Assembly: GCA_032718475.1 (NCBI GenBank) | Contig: JAUCBJ010008400.1 | Coordinates: 1-20,031 of the forward strand | Length of the DNA stretch: 20,031 bases | Direction: 5' to 3' | DNA from: Nemertoderma westbladi | Taxonomy: Eukaryota > Xenacoelomorpha > Nemertodermatida > Nemertodermatidae | Part shown: positions 16,463-20,031 of the stretch, piece after piece | How positions within the stretch are numbered: the stretch's first letter is position 1 | How the letters are laid out: the number at the start of each line of letters is the position of its first letter | The notes under the pieces: generated by a model | Seen by the model: the letters and a program-made list of their open reading frames with translations, nothing else | Databases searched by the model: none | Told to the model about the DNA's origin: nothing | Position numbers and translations under genes: made by a program

Positions 16463-17285
16463 GCTCTACGTTAGACTACCAAGTAACTCCTGTCCAATTG
16501 ATTTTCCTCGTAATACTGCTAGTAATTATCAGATCAATTTCCATGGCGCCTTACCTATAAATCCAAACGAAAACTGGGTGGTAGGTATAAAAAGTATATT
16601 TTACTTAGCCACGTTACCGTCCATGTATAACAATGTAGAGAATGTTATTTTATTAAAAAAAGGGAAAAAAAATTTTGAGGATACACTTCCATCCGGTTTG
16701 TTCTACAGTATCAATGACATTATAGATTATTTTAACACTGGGGCGTTGAAAGATAAATTACAAACAGTTGAAAATACTCAGCAAAATAGGTTGCAATTTA
16801 TTTTAGGGAAAACTGTACGAGAGTTATTTATAGGTCAACAATTAGCCTATTATTTTGGAATTACTGAAAATAATCTTGGCTCGAATTTAAATCCAAATTT
16901 TAAAATTATTTTGAAGACGAAAAATAATATAAAGGGTTATTTAATAAAGGTTATCGGAAATGAAGAAAAAGCTTACCAGATGGTATTTTTATGCCCTCAA
17001 CCACCCAATTCTATTCCAGAACCTAAATCGAACATGTACGTGACTACTAATATAATTGAAAATGAATATATTAATGACTTTGGTTTAGCCTTACTTCATC
17101 GTGTCGCAATACCTGATGACGTGAAATATGGTAGTGTAATAAATAAAGAATTTGTCAAGGATACAATTCATTATATCCCTGTAAAAAAATCATATAAGAT
17201 AACATACATTCATATTGAAATAACAGACAAAGAAGGAAAAGATTTGAATTTTGAATACCTTACCTTCAATTACCTTACACTTTAA
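16446..17285 (+). CDS. Penton-like minor capsid protein, paralogue 2 (279 aa)
   Basis: It starts inside the end of the previous gene (17-base overlap) in another frame. Residues 4-13 (LYVRLPSNSC) and the following P.NT.S.Y then NWVVGIKSIFY repeat the N-terminal plan of paralogue 1. The C-terminus IEITDKEGKDLNF mirrors that gene's LRDGQGELINF. The middle is too diverged to align by eye. The tandem arrangement suggests an old duplication with one copy possibly specialised as spike base or second vertex protein. Of two nearby ATGs (16446 and 16455), the second starts exactly at the conserved MDELYVRLPS and may be the true start. The next gene begins 14 bases on. Confidence 0.68.
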   Translation: MVVMDELYVRLPSNSCPIDFPRNTASNYQINFHGALPINPNENWVVGIKSIFYLATLPSMYNNVENVILLKKGKKNFEDTLPSGLFYSINDIIDYFNTGALKDKLQTVENTQQNRLQFILGKTVRELFIGQQLAYYFGITENNLGSNLNPNFKIILKTKNNIKGYLIKVIGNEEKAYQMVFLCPQPPNSIPEPKSNMYVTTNIIENEYINDFGLALLHRVAIPDDVKYGSVINKEFVKDTIHYIPVKKSYKITYIHIEITDKEGKDLNFEYLTFNYLTL

Positions 17286-17299
17286 AAAAATAAATTAAA

Positions 17300-17863
17300 A
17301 TGGATTCCGATTTATTTCAAAGATACAGTAAACCCCAATATGGTGGTGCAGACTCTAATCTTGCTGTTTTTAAAGGTGGTAGAAGTACGAGAGGCTCGAC
17401 GCAAGTTCCTGTTTTTCGAGGTGGTTCATATATTGACCCTTACGGACAACAAATTGGTGCATTTGGTCCAAACTTAAAACAATGTCGTTTTCAACGTTAT
17501 CGTAGAGGTATGTTGCAAACAAATCAACACGGGGAAGGTATATTTACAGACGCTTTATCTACATTGAAAAAATTTGGTAAGCCATTAGCAAAAAAAGTGT
17601 TACAAAAAGCTTTACCATTTACCACAAAATTTATGAGACAACACGTAATACCAAAAGGTAAGCGGGTCTTACATCAGCAGGCTAATACGGTTATTAATAA
17701 AGCATTAAATAAAATGAAACCATCCACAAGATCGGTTGTAGAAAAAGTTTATAGAGACTTAAAGCGACCTACTAGACCAATGTCTATGAACATACATCAT
17801 CGACGTAGTAAAAAGAGAAAAATAAAAGGCAAACTGAAATACTGCGAAAAAAGTATTTTTTAA
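17300..17863 (+). CDS. Basic Gly-rich virion protein, pVI/pVII-like (187 aa)
   Basis: The protein has Gly-Gly blocks near its start (QYGGA, VFKGG, VFRGG at about residues 13-42), a central segment (EGIFTDALSTLKKFGKPLAK) with amphipathic-helix character, and a very basic end with RRSKKRKIKGK, a likely nuclear signal or DNA-binding tail. Polintons and adintoviruses carry a protein of this type between the penton and major capsid genes, compared with adenovirus pVI or pVII. It may link capsid and DNA or disrupt membranes after processing. It lies 14 bases after the penton-like gene and 2 bases before the major capsid gene, with TAATAATG at the junction. The ORF is intact. Confidence 0.65.
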   Translation: MDSDLFQRYSKPQYGGADSNLAVFKGGRSTRGSTQVPVFRGGSYIDPYGQQIGAFGPNLKQCRFQRYRRGMLQTNQHGEGIFTDALSTLKKFGKPLAKKVLQKALPFTTKFMRQHVIPKGKRVLHQQANTVINKALNKMKPSTRSVVEKVYRDLKRPTRPMSMNIHHRRSKKRKIKGKLKYCEKSIF

Positions 17864-17865
17864 TA

Positions 17866-19125
17866 ATGTCAATTATTAAGGAATTAGATTTATTTTCTAC
17901 ACAGCCAATACAGACTGAATTTAAAGCAAAGCATTATGAAACAATTTACCCGGTATCCAATCTCAGAAGTGAGTCTAGGGAAGTCACGTTCCTTGTACCA
18001 AGATCCAATGAATTCTATACGAAACTGCAAGATGCGTTATTAATTACAAAATGTACTGTACGGTGGGATAGACGACTTGAAAACTCCCATATTTATATGT
18101 TGAATTACTCTTCTGGGACTATGTCGAGTGATATTAAAATAGACCTTAATGAGAAGCAGGTTGAAAATAGCAATAACCATTATTTCTACAAGTCGTACTT
18201 ATCCAATTTACTATTTACAACATACGAATCTAAAAATGGGCTACTGGGGGCGGGTGGCTTTCATCAGCCTTTATCCGAACACGGAAATGAAATTGATCCT
18301 GGTGCGCATCCTATTGGCGATGCCTTTAGTAAACAAATGCAATTTGTAAGTGGATTGACAATTGATTTTGATACTGAAACTAAAATAATACAACCCGGGT
18401 ATGATTTAAGAATGCATTTTAGAAAAGTATCAAATTCGTTAATTTTTAAAATCACTCCAAACGCAAACGCTGTGACAAATCTTCGGTTAGAATTAGATGA
18501 AGTAAAGATCCTAATCCCTAGAATGGAGGTTAATCCCGTAATAGAAAGCAGTCACCTAAAAGGTTTAGAGAGTTACGATATTGAATATCAATTCCAAAAA
18601 AAGGAGGTTACAACATTTACTATTCCCGTACAAACCACAAATTACACCCAAACAAACATATTTGATGGTAAAAAACCCAAATTAGTTATTATCGGTTTTA
18701 TAACAAATATTGCATATCCGGGAGAATTAATTAGTAACCCCTTGAAATTTGAACATTTTAACCTTAGACGCGCGGAACTGATTGTAGACGGTCTTCCAGT
18801 AGGTGGTGTAATATACGAGCCTAATTTTACAGATGGAACATACATTTTTGAGTATACTCAATTAATGAAAAACATTAATACATATATTAACGGTTATGGA
18901 GGTAATAATATAGACCATGAAACCTACTTAGGTAATTGCCCACTCATATCCTGGGACCTAACCGCCGACGGCTATGTTAGAGATCCGCAACCATCGATAT
19001 ATACTAACGGCCAATTAAAATTAAGATTTGCCGAACCGTTGGTTGAGACCATAAATGTAATCGTTTTTAATATTTATGATCAATCATTAAGTTTAAATAG
19101 CAGGAAAGAAATACATATCGATTAA
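17866..19125 (+). CDS. Major capsid protein, double jelly-roll, Polinton/adintovirus type (419 aa)
   Basis: The N-terminus has the family theme of a short targeting stretch, then ETIYPVSNL and EVTFLVPRSNEFYTKLQDAL. The second half is the clearest: PKLVIIGFITNIAYPGEL..NPLKFEHFNLRRAEL.VDG, then ISWDLTADG, LKLRFAEPL and NVIVFNIYDQSL, matching the end of Polinton major capsid proteins (often named F54H12.2-like in databases). Six-fold hexon-like capsomers are built from trimers of this protein. The length is within the usual range, and no stop or frameshift is seen. It is flanked 2 bases away on each side by the pVI-like and protease genes, forming a tight virion cluster. A shadow ORF inside it is ignored. 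Confidence 0.9.
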   Translation: MSIIKELDLFSTQPIQTEFKAKHYETIYPVSNLRSESREVTFLVPRSNEFYTKLQDALLITKCTVRWDRRLENSHIYMLNYSSGTMSSDIKIDLNEKQVENSNNHYFYKSYLSNLLFTTYESKNGLLGAGGFHQPLSEHGNEIDPGAHPIGDAFSKQMQFVSGLTIDFDTETKIIQPGYDLRMHFRKVSNSLIFKITPNANAVTNLRLELDEVKILIPRMEVNPVIESSHLKGLESYDIEYQFQKKEVTTFTIPVQTTNYTQTNIFDGKKPKLVIIGFITNIAYPGELISNPLKFEHFNLRRAELIVDGLPVGGVIYEPNFTDGTYIFEYTQLMKNINTYINGYGGNNIDHETYLGNCPLISWDLTADGYVRDPQPSIYTNGQLKLRFAEPLVETINVIVFNIYDQSLSLNSRKEIHID

Positions 19126-19127
19126 GT

Positions 19128-19544
19128 ATGTTATCTACAGAGGACCTTGATATGTTTCCAGTGGGTGGTCACTATTTGGGAGCGTTTCCATCTAACAAAT
19201 TACCTAAATTAGATAATAATAATAAACAGAGAGATTATGGGTTAATAGTAAACACCGATAAACAGCATCTACCCGGGGTTCATTGGATTGCTATATATAT
19301 ACGAGATAATGAGGCTGAATTATTTAATTCATTCGGACCAAAATATCCAAACAGATGTATCGAAAAATGGCTTGAGAAAAATTAAGCAAGATGGCGTACT
19401 ACCCGGAAACAATTTCAAGACCCCAGGAGGACCACATGTGGATTATACTGTCTTTATTACTTGGTAAATCGAATTCATACAAACTATCCAATGAGAGCGT
19501 TTACAAATAATGTGGAAATAAATGAAATAATATTACATAAATAA
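19128..19544 (+). pseudogene. Adenain-like maturation protease with in-frame stop
   Basis: The start lies 2 bases after the capsid stop. His52 in LPGVHWIAIYI, then ELFNSFG, then beyond a TAA at codon 86 (19383-19385) and in the same frame a Gln at codon 97 and the nucleophile Cys104 in TTCGLYCLYYL. The Gln-to-Cys spacing of 7 equals that of adenovirus protease (Q115, C122). The open frame ends at 19542-19544, about 138 codons. The acidic third residue of the triad (Glu in adenain, Asp in most relatives) appears as Asn67. The enzyme normally cleaves capsid and core precursors. As read, translation would end before the catalytic Cys, so the gene is dead unless the stop is an error or is read through. 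Confidence 0.85.
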
Positions 19545-19619
19545 ATGGCTTGTAAATTATTATAAAATAAACCAACAAGCGTTGTAATTAATCATTTAAC
19601 TTTTGTTTATCAGATAAAA

Positions 19620-20031
19620 TGGGTAATATTATTTTTGTTGATTTTCAATATTATAAGATAGACAATAAGGGATATCCGGTAGTATTTAAAGAATTTGCTA
19701 TATTCGATTCTAATTACACCAAAACTAATGTAAAGACGTTTTTAATTAAAGGTCCACCTAATATTAAGTTATCAGCATTAGATAAAGCTCATGTAAACAA
19801 TTTACGGGACATGACTTCGCATTTACCTTGGGATTACGGTGACATTTCGCAAGATGACTTTAAAAAGTACATGAAGAGACATTTAAAATATAAAAAAAAT
19901 ATACATGTATTTGGGTTGATGAAGCGGGCAATATTAGTTTCCCAACTTGATGTTCTCGCACCAAATTCGATGGAGAAATTGTGGATATATCAATATCAGC
20001 GATATTACAATTATTTAACCCCCTGTCGCTT
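19620..20031 (+). CDS. Polinton-associated protein of unknown function, 5' part
   Basis: An ATG at 19620 opens a frame that runs without a stop to the window edge (137 codons visible). The pattern FVDFQYY...FKEFAIFDSN, then FLIKGPPN, then HLPWDYGDI and IHVFGLMKRAIL resembles an arthropod/cnidarian family I have seen beside Polinton genes (V.D.QGF....FV.KE.AI, F.PP, WL...HGL.W..G, V.VKG..K...L). Its strand order and spaced acidic residues suggest an RNase H/exonuclease-like fold, but catalytic residues are not evident, so this is a weak guess. It lies 75 bases after the protease. The C-terminus is outside the window. Confidence 0.55.

Larger units (their letters stand above)
11118..20031 (+). 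mobile_element. Polinton/adintovirus-like integrated element, left part
   Basis: The hallmark set is present: A32-type packaging ATPase, rve integrase with chromo-like tail, penton-like and double-jelly-roll major capsid proteins, and an adenain-like cysteine protease, with pX- and pVI-like candidates beside them. This set defines Polintons (Mavericks) and the related adintoviruses. Base composition is clearly AT-richer than the LINE to the left. The protein-primed DNA polymerase B of the family is not in the window and is expected to the right. Four genes carry stops or frameshifts, so this copy is probably inactive. The left edge is not located; 11118 is only the first convincing ORF, and the element continues past the window end. 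Confidence 0.9.

Noticed and set aside
18149-18845. Short ORFs on both strands inside the major capsid gene
   Set aside because: They overlap a long ORF with clear family motifs.

Overview
The window is animal nuclear DNA, AT-rich and gene-poor, made almost entirely of mobile elements. The evidence for an animal host is a BEL/Pao retrotransposon (a group confined to animals), two kinds of non-LTR retrotransposon, and a Polinton/adintovirus-type virus-like element. Nothing in it identifies the species; an invertebrate is my guess only. I saw no ordinary host gene.

Left part (1-5630): one decayed BEL/Pao element on the + strand. Its gag (DUF1759-like, then zinc knuckles), retropepsin-like region, connecting region, reverse transcriptase and RNase H are in the right order but broken by frameshifts and stops. 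Two younger insertions sit in it. At 1236-1608 is a foldback element with 119-bp perfect inverted arms, tRNA-like A and B boxes and a 13-bp target-site duplication; removing it puts the BEL reading frame back in register. At 3638-5279 is a 5'-truncated RTE-type element ending in (TAG)n and flanked by unusually long direct repeats (240 and 253 bp) of BEL RNase H sequence.

Middle (5642-10250): a decayed CR1/L2-like LINE with a hairpin-rich 5' region, an ORF1 remnant with an RRM-like end, an AP-type endonuclease (catalytic SDH changed to SAH) and a reverse transcriptase that stops making sense near 10175, in the thumb. From about 10250 to 11117 lies non-coding DNA with a perfect 26-bp-arm hairpin.

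Right part (11118 to the window end): the left portion of a Polinton/adintovirus-like element. In order: an acidic unknown protein, a small RING-finger protein, a convergent minus-strand gene with a stop and a frameshift, an A32/FtsK-type packaging ATPase, a pX-like core protein, a small broken ORF, a complete rve integrase with a chromo-like tail, two overlapping penton-like proteins, a pVI/pVII-like basic protein, the double-jelly-roll major capsid protein, an adenain-like protease with an in-frame stop, and an incomplete gene running off the edge. The morphogenesis genes from 15590 to 19544 are packed head to tail with gaps of 2-14 bases or overlaps, as in a virus. No DNA polymerase B is inside the window; in this family it would be expected further right.

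The ATPase, protease, small ORF and minus-strand gene each carry stops while the integrase, penton-like and capsid ORFs are open. The copy is therefore probably a fairly young but inactive integrated element, unless some stops are sequence errors. The least explained signals are the tandem penton-like pair, the minus-strand gene, the many TACWGTA motifs confined to the viral half, and the giant duplication around the RTE insert.
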